From Alphaproteobacteria bacterium (GTDB lineage: Bacteria; Pseudomonadota; Alphaproteobacteria; ATCC43930; CGMCC-115725), in the NCBI GenBank assembly GCA_005884825.1, contig VAZT01000116.1, positions 1 through 18,772 on the forward strand: a DNA stretch of 18,772 nucleotides. Reading direction: 5' to 3'. Shown piece by piece: positions 6,759 through 16,720 of this stretch (position 1 is its first letter; each line of letters opens with the position of its first letter). A model generated the notes under the pieces. It made no database searches, was not told where the DNA came from, and was given only the letters and a program-made list of their open reading frames with translations. The position numbers and the translations under genes were made by a program.

Positions 6759-8819
6759 TTGCATCTCGATCTTTTCGTCAAGGAGACAGTGTACTCGGGA
6801 TGCGCCTTAGCCTTCCTCGCGCTGATCGTGTTGATGGTCTTGCAGGGTCGCACCAGCAGAGCCGGCGTAGCGATCTTAGGTTGCTGCATCGCCTCGCTGA
6901 TCTGGGCGACCGCGACCGCCGCTGCCGCACCAATCGCCCTATTGAGCTCGTTGGACAGTGTCAGGCTTTCCGCTTGGCTATTGTTCGCGGTAGCACTGGT
7001 TACTATACGGGCCAGTGACGGTTCCGGTCTCGGGCGCGCCTACCTACTCGGGGCAGTCAGCTTCTGCCTCGCAGCGATCGTTGATGATCTATGGACGCTC
7101 GTCGTCAGTCCGGATGCCACGGCCCCCTACACCTCGCAGCAGCTGATCCGTATCGGCTTTGGAGTCGCCGGACTGCTGACGATCGAGAATTTCTGGCGCA
7201 ATACAGAACCTGAACGGCGATGGCACGTCTGGCCGCTGTGTGTCGCGATCGGCGGGTTGTTCGCGTACGAGCTGTTCCTGTTTTCCGATGCCTTCATCAC
7301 CCGCGGCCGCGTCGATACCGGCCTCGCCCTTGGCCGGCCGATCGTCGCGGCGTTCATGGCCCCTCTACTCGCCTTGGCGATGGCCCGCAATCGTGAATGG
7401 CGGGTTGATATCCACGTGTCCCGGCAAGTCGTGCTGCACACGGCGACCTTGGTTGCGAGCGGCTGTTTCTTGGTCGCGGTGGCGGTCGTCGCGATCCTGC
7501 TGCGCGGGTTTGGCGGCGAGTGGGGGCTGGTGCTTCAACTCGCGATGTTATTCGGCAGCATTGTTGTCCTCGCCACCGTGCTTTCGTCGGGAAGCGTCCG
7601 ACGCCGGCTCAAATTTCTGATCTCGCGCAATTTTTATACGCATCGTTATGATTACCGTGTCGAGTGGCTGAAGTTCATCGAGTTGGTCTCCGAGCCCAAG
7701 GTCGGAGAGGAACTCCCGGTCAGGATCATCCGCGCCTTGGCCGAATTCGTCGACAGTCCGGCCGGGGTGCTGTGGTCGTTGAGTCCCGGCATCGGCTATT
7801 ATCCGACGGCGGCGTGGAAGCATCCCATCCCGGCGGACTGCAAGGTGCCGATCGATGACCCGTTCGTGTTTGGGTTTCGGAACGGCGGCTGGATTCAAGC
7901 GCGCAATTCGGAAGCCGAAGAGAATACATGGCCGATCGCTTCCGACCCGATCACTGCCGACAGGGCTTGGTTGGCGGTACCTTTATCGCATCGCACGGAA
8001 GTTATCGGCTTCGTCGTGCTCGATCGCGCAACCCATATGATCAACCCTGATTGGGAGGCGTTCGATCTGTTGCGCGCGGCCGGTAGGCAAGCAGCCAGCT
8101 ATCTCGCCGAGGAGCGCTCGACAAAGGTTTTGCGTGATTCCGAGCTGCTGACTGAATACAGCAAGCGCTTCGCTTTCGTAGTCCACGACATCAAGAATTT
8201 GGCGAGCCAGCTCAATTTGATCGTGTCGAACGCCGCGAGGCATATTGGCGACCCCGAGTTTCAGCGAGATATGCTGAGAACCGTCGAAGATTCGGTCGCA
8301 CGAATGAACAACCTTCTCAGCCAGCTCAAGGCCGATGCGGCACCGCACCCGCCTCGTCTGCTCAACCCGAACCTCGTCATCAGCGCGGTCGCCGCGGAGT
8401 TCGCCGATGCTCCGGTGGCGGTCGAGGCCCGCGACGAAATCGGCACGTGCGCGGTAACAATCGACCCGGAGCGCCTCAGATCCGCTCTTACCCACCTCGT
8501 CCAAAACGCAGTGGATGTCTCATGTCCGGGCGATCGGGTGATCATTTCCTCGCACCGCTTCGGAACCCGGCTCTTGATCAAAGTCACCGACAATGGTCCT
8601 GGCATGGACGATGCGTTCGTTCGTGACGAGCTTTTCCTGCCGTTCCGCTCGACAAAATCGGGCGGTTATGGGATCGGAGCTTTTCAGACCCGCGAGCTCA
8701 TCCGAATGGCGGGCGGTGATCTCGAGGTAATCTCTGAAAAAGGGTTTGGCACTACGATGCGGATTATCTTACCCCTGGTCTCAGAGAGAGAGCCGGCGAG
8801 ATCCTCCGCCGTGACCTGA
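6759..8819 (+). CDS. prsK: PEP-CTERM system membrane histidine kinase PrsK
   Basis: This 686-aa inner-membrane sensor kinase is predicted to phosphorylate the adjacent regulator PrsR. Roughly the first 285 residues form a multi-span membrane sensor region of about eight helices. A GAF-like domain follows at about 300-455, then the dimerisation/phosphoacceptor helix with His476 in FAFVVHDIKNLASQLN. Next come the ATPase motifs: N box HLVQNAVDVS, G1 TDNGPGMDDAF, F box LFLPFRSTK, and G2 GGYGIGAFQTRELIRMAGG. The VHDIKN box and the architecture fit the PrsK family (TIGR02916-like). All catalytic motifs look intact, in contrast to its partner gene. The start is a TTG four bases after the sugar transferase stop. 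The purine-rich AAGGA is too close to serve it, so GGGAG at 6742 may be the ribosome site. A GTG at 6789 is an alternative. prsR follows after 4 bases. Confidence 0.93.
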   Translation: MHLDLFVKETVYSGCALAFLALIVLMVLQGRTSRAGVAILGCCIASLIWATATAAAAPIALLSSLDSVRLSAWLLFAVALVTIRASDGSGLGRAYLLGAVSFCLAAIVDDLWTLVVSPDATAPYTSQQLIRIGFGVAGLLTIENFWRNTEPERRWHVWPLCVAIGGLFAYELFLFSDAFITRGRVDTGLALGRPIVAAFMAPLLALAMARNREWRVDIHVSRQVVLHTATLVASGCFLVAVAVVAILLRGFGGEWGLVLQLAMLFGSIVVLATVLSSGSVRRRLKFLISRNFYTHRYDYRVEWLKFIELVSEPKVGEELPVRIIRALAEFVDSPAGVLWSLSPGIGYYPTAAWKHPIPADCKVPIDDPFVFGFRNGGWIQARNSEAEENTWPIASDPITADRAWLAVPLSHRTEVIGFVVLDRATHMINPDWEAFDLLRAAGRQAASYLAEERSTKVLRDSELLTEYSKRFAFVVHDIKNLASQLNLIVSNAARHIGDPEFQRDMLRTVEDSVARMNNLLSQLKADAAPHPPRLLNPNLVISAVAAEFADAPVAVEARDEIGTCAVTIDPERLRSALTHLVQNAVDVSCPGDRVIISSHRFGTRLLIKVTDNGPGMDDAFVRDELFLPFRSTKSGGYGIGAFQTRELIRMAGGDLEVISEKGFGTTMRIILPLVSEREPARSSAVT

Positions 8820-8823
8820 ACGA

Positions 8824-10060
<1,237 letters not shown>

Positions 10061-10103
10061 GGCTGGTTTGGGCGTGACGGTGGTTTGCACGAAAGGGAAC
10101 GCA

Positions 10104-13100
10104 ATGCTCCAGGGTCGTAGCCGCTGCCGCTGTCGATGGCGCTTCATAGTTTTCGCCTGCGCCGTCGCCCTATTCGCGTGTCCCACCGCCTACGCCAAAG
10201 ATTCCACGGCCTCGGTCAAAGACGCCGAACAATATGTTGCCAAGGGGAACCTCAAGGCCGCCGAAATCGAGCTGCGCAACGCCATCCGCGAAGCGCCGCA
10301 AGACCCGGTTCTTCATGCCAGACTGGCCGACGTGTATTTGCAACTCGCCGACCCCGCAGCGGCGGAGCGCGAAGCACGGGCCGCCCTCGAACGCAATGGC
10401 GACGAGGCGGACTACATACCGGCGCTGACGGACGCGCTGTTGCGTCAGGAGAAATTCGCGGATCTCCTGAACCTGGTCAAGCCGGGCGACCGCGCTCCGG
10501 CGCTCGAGAGCAAGATCAGAACGGCGCTCGGTACCGCGGAAGCCGGGCTGCGCGATCGCGATAAGGCTGAAGATCTGCTTCGCGAAGCGGTCAAGCTCGA
10601 TCCCAGCGCCGTCCGCCCTAAAATCCAGCTCGCGCGCCTGTTGACGGGGACGAAACCCGAGGAGGCCACCAAGTTTATCGATGAAGCGATCGCCGCAAAT
10701 CCACGGTCGGCCGAAGCTCTTCAAGTAAAGGGAGAGATGCTGCGGAGCCGAGGTGACCAAGACGGCGCCGTTCGCCTGTTCGACGAGGCGCTGAAAATTG
10801 ATCCGAAAAACCTGCTGGCGCATTTGAGCCGTGCCAACGTCAACGTCACGCTCGGCAAATACAAGGCGGCCGACGAGGATCTCGATCCCATCCTCAAGGC
10901 CTCTCCCAACAATTTCATGGCAAATTACCTGCGGGGCTTGGAGCTCGCCAAAAAGCAGGATTACGCCGCGGCAGATCGCATATTCGATCGCATCAGCCCT
11001 GCCTTCTCGGTATTCTGGGCAGGCTATTATCTGCAGGGCGCGACGAAACTGGCCCTCGGGCAATCCGCCCAGGCGGAAGCACTATTGGCCAAATACCTCA
11101 CCCGCGTTCCCGATGATCTGAAGGCGGCCCGGCTGGTCGCCACCGCCGCTCTGCAACAGCGTTCACCGTCTCGGGCGATCGAGTATCTGAAGCCAATCGT
11201 CGACAAAGTTCCGGCGGACGCGGCGATTCTGACGCTTCTCGGCAATGCCTATATGTCCGAAGGCAAGCCCGACCTCGCTTTACAGCAATTCGAAAAGGCT
11301 GCCGCTCTCGACCCCGACAATCCTGCTATCAAGACACGGGTCGGCATATCTGAAATCGATCTCGGGCAGGGGCAGCAGGGGTTGAGCACGCTCGAGCAAG
11401 TGTTTGCCACCGAAGCCGGCGCGCCGGTTGCCGGTCCGACGCTCGTATTGACCGAGCTGCGTGCTAAACGGCTCGACAAGGCGGCCGAGGTCGCCAGCTC
11501 GTTAGTCAAAAGAGACGCCAAGAACCCGCTATACTTTACCTTGCTCGGAATCGTCCGCGTCAGTCAGCGGGATTATCCGGCCGCCGAGGATTCGTTCCGC
11601 GCCGCGCTCGCCATCAACCCAGAGTTCCCGGCGGCTACTCGCGACCTCGCGCAGCTATACGTTGCGACCGGCCGCAGCGACGATGCGAAGAAAGTATATA
11701 CCGACCTTCTCGCGAAGAAGGCTGATGATGTAACCGCCCTTCTCGGACTTTCGGACATCTACATTTCCGAGAAAAAATGGCCGGAAGCCACCGACGCAAT
11801 CAACCGAGCGCGTTCGGCGGCAAAAAACGATCCGTCACCCGGGCTCAAGCTGGTGGCCGTGTACGAAGCTCGTCAGGACTGGAAAAGTGCTAAAAGCGTC
11901 GCGACGGAACTCGCGGCGCAATTTCCGGGGGATGTCACCGTCCTCGAAGCCCAAGGGAGAGCCCAGTGGGGCGCGGGCGATAAGGACGGCGCGGTGTCGA
12001 GCTATAAGCGGGCCCACGACCTGGCGCCGAATTCGATCCCGGTCCTGTCTCGATACCTCTCCTTGCTCAACGAGAATAAATATTTTGCCGAGGCCCGCGG
12101 TGTATTGCAAGACGCTATTGCCCGTGACCCTAACAACGCCTCCTTGAAAGCCGACCTCATTCGGGTCGAAGGCGAAATGAACGGAGTAGACGCCGGAGTA
12201 GCTAAAGCCAAAGCCTTGGCGAATGATGACCCCAAGAGCAACGTCTACTATCTGGTAGCGGCCGAGCTCTATGAAAAGTCGGGACGGACGCGGGATGCGA
12301 TAGCGATGCTGGATAACGCCGTTGCGGCGAGGCCATCGGACGATGCCTTGATAGGCGCGCTGGCGCAACTCTTCCGCCGCACGGGAGATCCGGGCAAAGC
12401 AGAAGAAGCTTTGTCCAAACGGCTGAAGGCTGATCCGAAGGATGCCGTGATAAGGGCGGCGCTGGCATCGCTCTATCTGACGACCGGGCGAATCGCAGAA
12501 GCCAAGAAGATCTACACCGAGCTAATTTCGCAACGGCCAAACGATGCCGCACTTTTATTGGGTCTCGCCGAAGTCGCAGCTCAGGAAAAGAACTGGTCGG
12601 AGGCGATGGATTACGTCAACCGGGCGCGCGCCGCAGCACCGAATGATCCAGCTCCTGAAATCGCGCTCGTCAACTTGTACGGGTCGCAGCAAAACTGGAA
12701 GGACGCAGCTGCCGCGGCAAACGATGTCGCCGAGCGGTTTCCAGCCATTCCTGAAGCTCTCGACGCCAAAGGACGGGTTCAAATAGCAACCGGGGACAAA
12801 GAAGGCGCGACTGCCACCTACAAACGCATCTACGAACTCGTGCCCAATTCCGTGCCCATGCTGTCGCGCTATGTCGCCTTGCTCAATTCGGCGAAGAACT
12901 TTTCCGAGGCACGAACCGTCCTGCAGACCGCGCTCGCCCGCGATCCCAAGAACAGCCAGTTGAGGGGCGACTTGATCCGCGTCGAGGCGGAAATCGACGG
13001 GTTGGAGTCGGGACTCGCAAAAGCGCGCGCTCTTGCCCAGGAAGATTCGGGGAACCCCGTTTACGACTTGGTTTCTGTGGAACTATTGGAGAAGGCTGGA

Positions 13101-13718
13101 CGCAGCGCCGAGGCTGTCATGTTGCTCGAGAAAGCGGTCGCGGCGCGGCCGTCGGACGACAATCTCGTCACGGCGCTGTCCCGTCTCTATGCTCGGACCG
13201 GCGAACTCGGCAAGGCCGAGGCCGTCTTGAATTCCCGATTGAAGATCGAACCGAAGGATCTGGCAATTCGCTCCACTTTGGCCTCGATTTACCTGGAGCA
13301 AAAGAAATACGATAATGCAATCGATGAATACACGCGCATCATTACCGAACGCCCGGCCGACGCGGGGGCGCTGAACAATCTGGCTTGGCTTTATCAACAA
13401 AAGGGCGACTTGGCGAAAGCGCGCGGATTGGCCGAACGCGCCACCGCAGCCTCTCCGCGTGTGCCGCAGATCGACGATACTCTGGGTTGGATCCTGCTGG
13501 CTCAAGGCGATGCGCAGAAAGCACTTACCTATCTGAGTGCCGCCAACCTGTCGGCTCCTGGCAACCCGGACATCCAATATCACCTGGCGGTTGCCCTTCA
13601 TCGGGTTGGCCGTCAGGCTGATGCTCAGGCGACCCTCGAACACTTGCTCGGCTCCGGCGTTTCGTTCTCCGACAAGGCCGAGGCGGAAAAGCTGCTGCAG
13701 CAGCTGAAGCGGAGCTAA
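10104..13718 (+). CDS. prsT: Giant TPR-repeat exported protein PrsT, PEP-CTERM system
   Basis: This 1204-aa protein is built almost wholly of tetratricopeptide repeats. It is the TPR lipoprotein found beside exosortase regulators (TIGR02917-like) and is presumed to be a scaffold for polysaccharide or PEP-CTERM protein export at the envelope. ATG 10104 is chosen because AAAGGGA lies a few bases upstream and a signal peptide starts there (Arg-rich head, core FIVFACAVALFA). Either LFAC (Cys26) acts as an imperfect lipobox or signal peptidase I cuts after AYA (residue 31). The earlier in-frame ATG 10053 overlaps the prsR stop and has no ribosome site. More than twenty TPR units follow, many ending in the typical DP/NP turn. 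Residues 528-799 and 800-1071 are a tandem duplication with an exact 272-codon period. This explains why the protein is about 300 residues longer than I expect for the family (roughly 900 aa). It is the last gene of the operon. Confidence 0.92.
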   Translation: MLQGRSRCRCRWRFIVFACAVALFACPTAYAKDSTASVKDAEQYVAKGNLKAAEIELRNAIREAPQDPVLHARLADVYLQLADPAAAEREARAALERNGDEADYIPALTDALLRQEKFADLLNLVKPGDRAPALESKIRTALGTAEAGLRDRDKAEDLLREAVKLDPSAVRPKIQLARLLTGTKPEEATKFIDEAIAANPRSAEALQVKGEMLRSRGDQDGAVRLFDEALKIDPKNLLAHLSRANVNVTLGKYKAADEDLDPILKASPNNFMANYLRGLELAKKQDYAAADRIFDRISPAFSVFWAGYYLQGATKLALGQSAQAEALLAKYLTRVPDDLKAARLVATAALQQRSPSRAIEYLKPIVDKVPADAAILTLLGNAYMSEGKPDLALQQFEKAAALDPDNPAIKTRVGISEIDLGQGQQGLSTLEQVFATEAGAPVAGPTLVLTELRAKRLDKAAEVASSLVKRDAKNPLYFTLLGIVRVSQRDYPAAEDSFRAALAINPEFPAATRDLAQLYVATGRSDDAKKVYTDLLAKKADDVTALLGLSDIYISEKKWPEATDAINRARSAAKNDPSPGLKLVAVYEARQDWKSAKSVATELAAQFPGDVTVLEAQGRAQWGAGDKDGAVSSYKRAHDLAPNSIPVLSRYLSLLNENKYFAEARGVLQDAIARDPNNASLKADLIRVEGEMNGVDAGVAKAKALANDDPKSNVYYLVAAELYEKSGRTRDAIAMLDNAVAARPSDDALIGALAQLFRRTGDPGKAEEALSKRLKADPKDAVIRAALASLYLTTGRIAEAKKIYTELISQRPNDAALLLGLAEVAAQEKNWSEAMDYVNRARAAAPNDPAPEIALVNLYGSQQNWKDAAAAANDVAERFPAIPEALDAKGRVQIATGDKEGATATYKRIYELVPNSVPMLSRYVALLNSAKNFSEARTVLQTALARDPKNSQLRGDLIRVEAEIDGLESGLAKARALAQEDSGNPVYDLVSVELLEKAGRSAEAVMLLEKAVAARPSDDNLVTALSRLYARTGELGKAEAVLNSRLKIEPKDLAIRSTLASIYLEQKKYDNAIDEYTRIITERPADAGALNNLAWLYQQKGDLAKARGLAERATAASPRVPQIDDTLGWILLAQGDAQKALTYLSAANLSAPGNPDIQYHLAVALHRVGRQADAQATLEHLLGSGVSFSDKAEAEKLLQQLKRS
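11685..12500 (+). repeat. Tandem duplication in prsT, copy A (816 bp)
   Basis: Copy A starts AKKVYTDLLAKKADDVTALLGLS and includes SIPVLSRYLSLLNE, ARDPNNASLKADLIRVEGE, NAVAARPSDDALIGAL and KAEEALSKRLKADPKD. Each landmark recurs exactly 816 bases later. For example GTA-TAT at 11694 pairs with ATC-TAC at 12510, and the KAE block at 12396 pairs with 13212. No net indel separates the copies. Confidence 0.85.
12501..13316 (+). repeat. Tandem duplication in prsT, copy B (816 bp)
   Basis: Copy B starts AKKIYTELISQRPNDAALLLGLA and includes SVPMLSRYVALLNS, ARDPKNSQLRGDLIRVEAE, KAVAARPSDDNLVTAL and KAEAVLNSRLKIEPKD. Protein similarity to copy A is high while the DNA has diverged, so the event is not very recent. 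A further partial register (AIDEYTRIITERPADAGAL) starts at 13317. Confidence 0.85.
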
Positions 13719-13729
13719 ATCGTGCCGCG

Positions 13730-14750
13730 CTACCGAGCGGCGTCGATCTCCTGCAGCAGCCCCCGCAGCTCCCGAGCAAGGCCGGGTGCGGGCTCCTTGC
13801 GGCGCGGCTCGCAGTTCAGGAAACGACATGGCGCCGTCGTCATCGACGGGCCGTTGCTGCGCGGCAGCCGAGCGCATTGCTGTCTCGAACACCTCGACGG
13901 ATGTGCGCATCGAGACTTCGAGCGCTTGCGCAACCTCCGACAATCGGCTGACGGCATTGAGCAGGGGGAGATGGCCTTCCTCAAAGGCTGCGAGCAGCCG
14001 CTCAGGATATCGAGCCGGCAATTCGCCCGTTCCGTCGTCTGCCGCCGAGTGGTCGCGACCCGCCTCGAGCAACCAGACGACTCGGCGCAGAAGACCGAGT
14101 TCTTCGGGCTCGGCAGTCAGCTGGGCTATAGTTTCGAGCAACGGCTCCGCTGTGACGTCGATGGCAATCCTGCCGAGCGCAGCGAGGAGAAGCAGACCAG
14201 CCACGATCAAAATCGCGGATAGGGTCGGGATCACGCCGGTTTGAAATGGCAAGGCTCCATGGTTTTGCGCTACACCGAGCCCGACTATTCCGACGAGCAC
14301 GATCAGAACACTAAGGAAATGGGTGCGAGCCAAGCAGATATAGTTACGCCGGGTGATCTCCCTTCTCGCCTCGGCCGCCGTAAACGGGGCCGGAAGGACG
14401 ACGCTATCCGCGCTCTCCGATCTTGCGTGAGCCGAGCGCGTTGCAAGTCGCCTGAACCCGCTGGTGCCGAGCGCGGCGATCCAGTGTTGCCAGGCGGGTG
14501 TTCGGCCAAGTGCGGCGCGCCCCAGATGGCGACGCATCCAAATCATACTGGCGACCAAGTTTGTGGTGGTCAGCATCATCGCGACAAGGCCGTACACGCC
14601 AAGGGCGCCGACCGCGAGTACCGGCAAATTCGGCATTAGGATCGTTCCGATGTCGGAGCGCGGCGCGTTCACCGCCTCGGCGACTGCCAAGGCGGTCGCC
14701 AGAACGACCGCGCCGATCGCACTCGAGAAAACTATGATCCACGTTGGCAT
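13730..14750 (-). CDS. Unrecognised inner-membrane protein, probable C-terminal frameshift
   Basis: I do not recognise the family. From ATG 14750 (GGAAGGA seven bases upstream) the protein has hydrophobic helices at about residues 4-24, 43-68, 143-163 and 175-195. A soluble, helix-rich tail follows (LLNAVSRLSEVAQALEVSMRTSVEVFETAMRSAAA). This looks like two membrane hairpins with a cytoplasmic or periplasmic coiled region. Around 13800-13815 the frame appears to break. The original frame turns into Ala/Arg/Gly-rich sequence and continues 600 bases antisense to prsT as far as 13083. The neighbouring frame gives a natural helical ending, LARELRGLLQEIDAAR, with a stop at 13730. The 1021-bp span is one base over a multiple of three, so a single-base insertion (or a two-base deletion) would restore about 340 residues. 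It converges on prsT with an 11-bp gap. Function unknown. Confidence 0.7.
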
Positions 14751-14833
14751 CGACGGTCCTTCCGCAGCTGGCCATCGCGGCCTATCCTCAGGCTACTGTA
14801 TAAGCATTCTCGCGACTGGCAGTGTATCAAACC

Positions 14834-14860
14834 GCCGGTAAAAATCCTCTATTTACCGGC
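14834..14860 (-). terminator. Perfect 9-bp inverted repeat downstream of glnS
   Basis: GCCGGTAAA (14834-14842) and TTTACCGGC (14852-14860) form a 9-bp stem with a 9-base loop, 30 bases after the glnS stop. Only GGTTTG follows in the transcribed direction, so intrinsic termination would be weak. The same element lies about 85 bp upstream of the next minus-strand gene and could instead be an operator for it. Confidence 0.45.
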
Positions 14861-14889
14861 ACTCACTCCGCGCGGCTCTGCTACCGGCG

Positions 14890-16575
14890 TCAACCACCGC
14901 TCGCCCGAGCCTTCGCCCAGCTGTCGCGCAGCCCCACGGTGCGGTTGAAGACGAGGCGTTTCGGGGTGCTGTCGAGATCGGCGCAGAAATAGCCTTGGCG
15001 CTCAAACTGAACGGCCTCTCCCTGCCCTGCAGCAGCAAGTGCGGGCTCCACTCGGCTCTGGGTCAAGATCTCGAGTGAGCGGGGATTGAGATCGGCAAGG
15101 AAATCGCCGCCTGCGCCGGGGTCGGGCGCGTTGAAAAGCGGGTTGTAGAGCCGGATTTCGGCCGGCACGGCATGCACTGCCGAGACCCAATGCAAAGTCG
15201 CCCTGACCTTGCGTCCGTCGGGAGCATTGCCGCCGTACGTCGCCGGATCATAGGTGCATATCAGCTCCATAACCTCGCCTGCCGCATCTTTCACGACCTC
15301 GCGGCAGGTGACCAGATAGCCATACCGCAATCTCACTTCCCGCGCCGGCGAAAGCCGGTAGAAACTCGGGGACGGGTGTTCCATAAAATCCTCGGCTTCG
15401 ACGTAGAGCTCGCGCCCGAAGGCAATGCGCCGCGTACCAGAGGCGGGGTCCTCGGGATTATTGACTGCAGCCAGCTCCTCGATGACCCCTATGGGATAAT
15501 TTTCGATTACGAGCTTGAGGGGGCGCAGAACCGCCATCCGGCGCTGGGAGGTCTTGTTCAGGCACTCGCGGACCGCGTGCTCGAACATTGCGACGTCGAC
15601 GACGCTGTTCGCCCGGGCGACCCCTACCGAGCGGACGAAATTCCGAATCGCCGCCGGCGGCACCCCGCGACGCCGCAGCGCCGCCAGTGTCGGCATCCGC
15701 GGATCATCCCAGCCGCTGACCCGGCCTTCCCGCACCAGCTCCGTCAGGAAACGCTTCGACAGCACGGTGAAATTCAGGTTGAGCCGGGCGAACTCGTACT
15801 GCCGCGGCCGCGACGGCGCCGGTAGATTTTCGATCAGCCAATCATAGAGCGGGCGATGGTCCTCGAATTCGAGCGTGCACAGGGAATGCGTCACGCCCTC
15901 GATCGCGTCCGACTGGCCATGAGCGAAGTCATATGTCGGGTAAATGCACCATTTCTTTCCTGTGCGCGGATGCTCCGCGTGCAGGATGCGGTAGAGCACC
16001 GGGTCGCGCAAATTGATGTTGCCGGCCGCCATGTCGATCTTCGCCCGCAGCACACGCGCACCGTTGGGGAACTCGCCGTCTCGCATGCGTCGGAACAGAT
16101 CGAGATTCTCGTCTAGCGATCTGTCGCGGTAGGGGCTGTTGCGCCCGGGCTCCGTCAGGCTGCCCCGCATCGCCCGCATCTCTTCGGCCGGCAGATCATC
16201 GACGTAGGCCTTGCCGGCGCGGATCAGGTGCTCGGCCCAGTCATAGAGTTGCTCGAAATAATCGGACGCATAGTAAAGGTGCGGCCCCCAGTCGAAGCCG
16301 AGCCAGCGCACGTCGTGCTTGATCGAATCGATGTACTCCTGCTCCTCCTTGGTCGGGTTGGTGTCGTCGAAGCGCAGATGGCAGCGGCCGCCGTATTCCT
16401 GGGCCACCCCGAAGTTCAAGCAGATCGCTTTGGCGTGCCCGATATGGAGATAGCCATTGGGCTCGGGGGGAAACCGGGTGACTACATCGGTGTTGCGCCC
16501 GGCAGCGATATCGGCGTCGATGATGTCGCGGATAAAATCGCGGCCCGGCTGCGCTCCAGCGGTCTCTTTCGTCAT
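14890..16575 (-). CDS. glnS: Glutaminyl-tRNA synthetase
   Basis: This cytoplasmic class I aminoacyl-tRNA synthetase charges tRNA-Gln with glutamine. The 561-aa product has the HIGH-type motif in PPEPNGYLHIGHAKA (about 36-50). It also has LRFDDTNPTKEEQEY and DWLGFDWG-like sequence (VRWLGFDWG), plus YDFAHGQSDAIEGVTHSLCTLEFEDHR. The KMSKS-like loop is VLSKRFL at about 271. The beta-barrel anticodon-binding domain fills the C-terminal third and ends PKRLVFNRTVGLRDSWAK. Length matches bacterial GlnRS (about 550-560 aa). The frame opens with GTG 16578 followed immediately by ATG 16575. ATG is chosen because CCGGGAA lies a few bases upstream. Many alphaproteobacteria instead make Gln-tRNA by GatCAB amidation, so possession of glnS is a mild taxonomic hint. 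No sign of disruption. Confidence 0.97.
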   Translation of the reverse strand: MTKETAGAQPGRDFIRDIIDADIAAGRNTDVVTRFPPEPNGYLHIGHAKAICLNFGVAQEYGGRCHLRFDDTNPTKEEQEYIDSIKHDVRWLGFDWGPHLYYASDYFEQLYDWAEHLIRAGKAYVDDLPAEEMRAMRGSLTEPGRNSPYRDRSLDENLDLFRRMRDGEFPNGARVLRAKIDMAAGNINLRDPVLYRILHAEHPRTGKKWCIYPTYDFAHGQSDAIEGVTHSLCTLEFEDHRPLYDWLIENLPAPSRPRQYEFARLNLNFTVLSKRFLTELVREGRVSGWDDPRMPTLAALRRRGVPPAAIRNFVRSVGVARANSVVDVAMFEHAVRECLNKTSQRRMAVLRPLKLVIENYPIGVIEELAAVNNPEDPASGTRRIAFGRELYVEAEDFMEHPSPSFYRLSPAREVRLRYGYLVTCREVVKDAAGEVMELICTYDPATYGGNAPDGRKVRATLHWVSAVHAVPAEIRLYNPLFNAPDPGAGGDFLADLNPRSLEILTQSRVEPALAAAGQGEAVQFERQGYFCADLDSTPKRLVFNRTVGLRDSWAKARASGG

Positions 16576-16642
16576 CACGTTCCCGGTCTCATCACCCTGC
16601 CTATGTGGCGCATCCCGGCACGCCCGCCAAGGCGCTCAGTTT

Positions 16643-16687
16643 GTCGTTCCGGGCTCGCGGGCCATGCCCGCGCCCCGGAATGACGAC
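16643..16687. repeat. REP-like intergenic palindrome
   Basis: An imperfect long stem lies between the dienelactone hydrolase stop and the glnS start. GTCGTTCCGGGCTCGCGGGC pairs across a CAT loop with GCCCGCGCCCCGGAATGAC; there is one bulge, and a G-T mismatch near the base. The CGTCATTCCGGGGC-type ends are characteristic of dispersed intergenic palindromes that I associate with Bradyrhizobium-related genomes. It would form a stable RNA hairpin at the 3' end of the minus-strand upstream gene. Confidence 0.65.
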
Positions 16688-16720
16688 AGGGATCCCGATC
16701 CGGGGAGCCGCTGGCGGCCT

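Noticed and set aside
13083..13729. Extension of the minus-strand membrane protein frame deep into prsT
   Set aside because: It lies wholly antisense to a well-supported TPR gene and its sequence has no protein-like pattern. A frameshift near 13810 explains it better.
13730..14750. Assignment of the membrane protein as a MotA/TolQ/ExbB-type channel
   Set aside because: The layout of hydrophobic hairpins and helical tail is only superficially similar; no conserved motif of that family was found.
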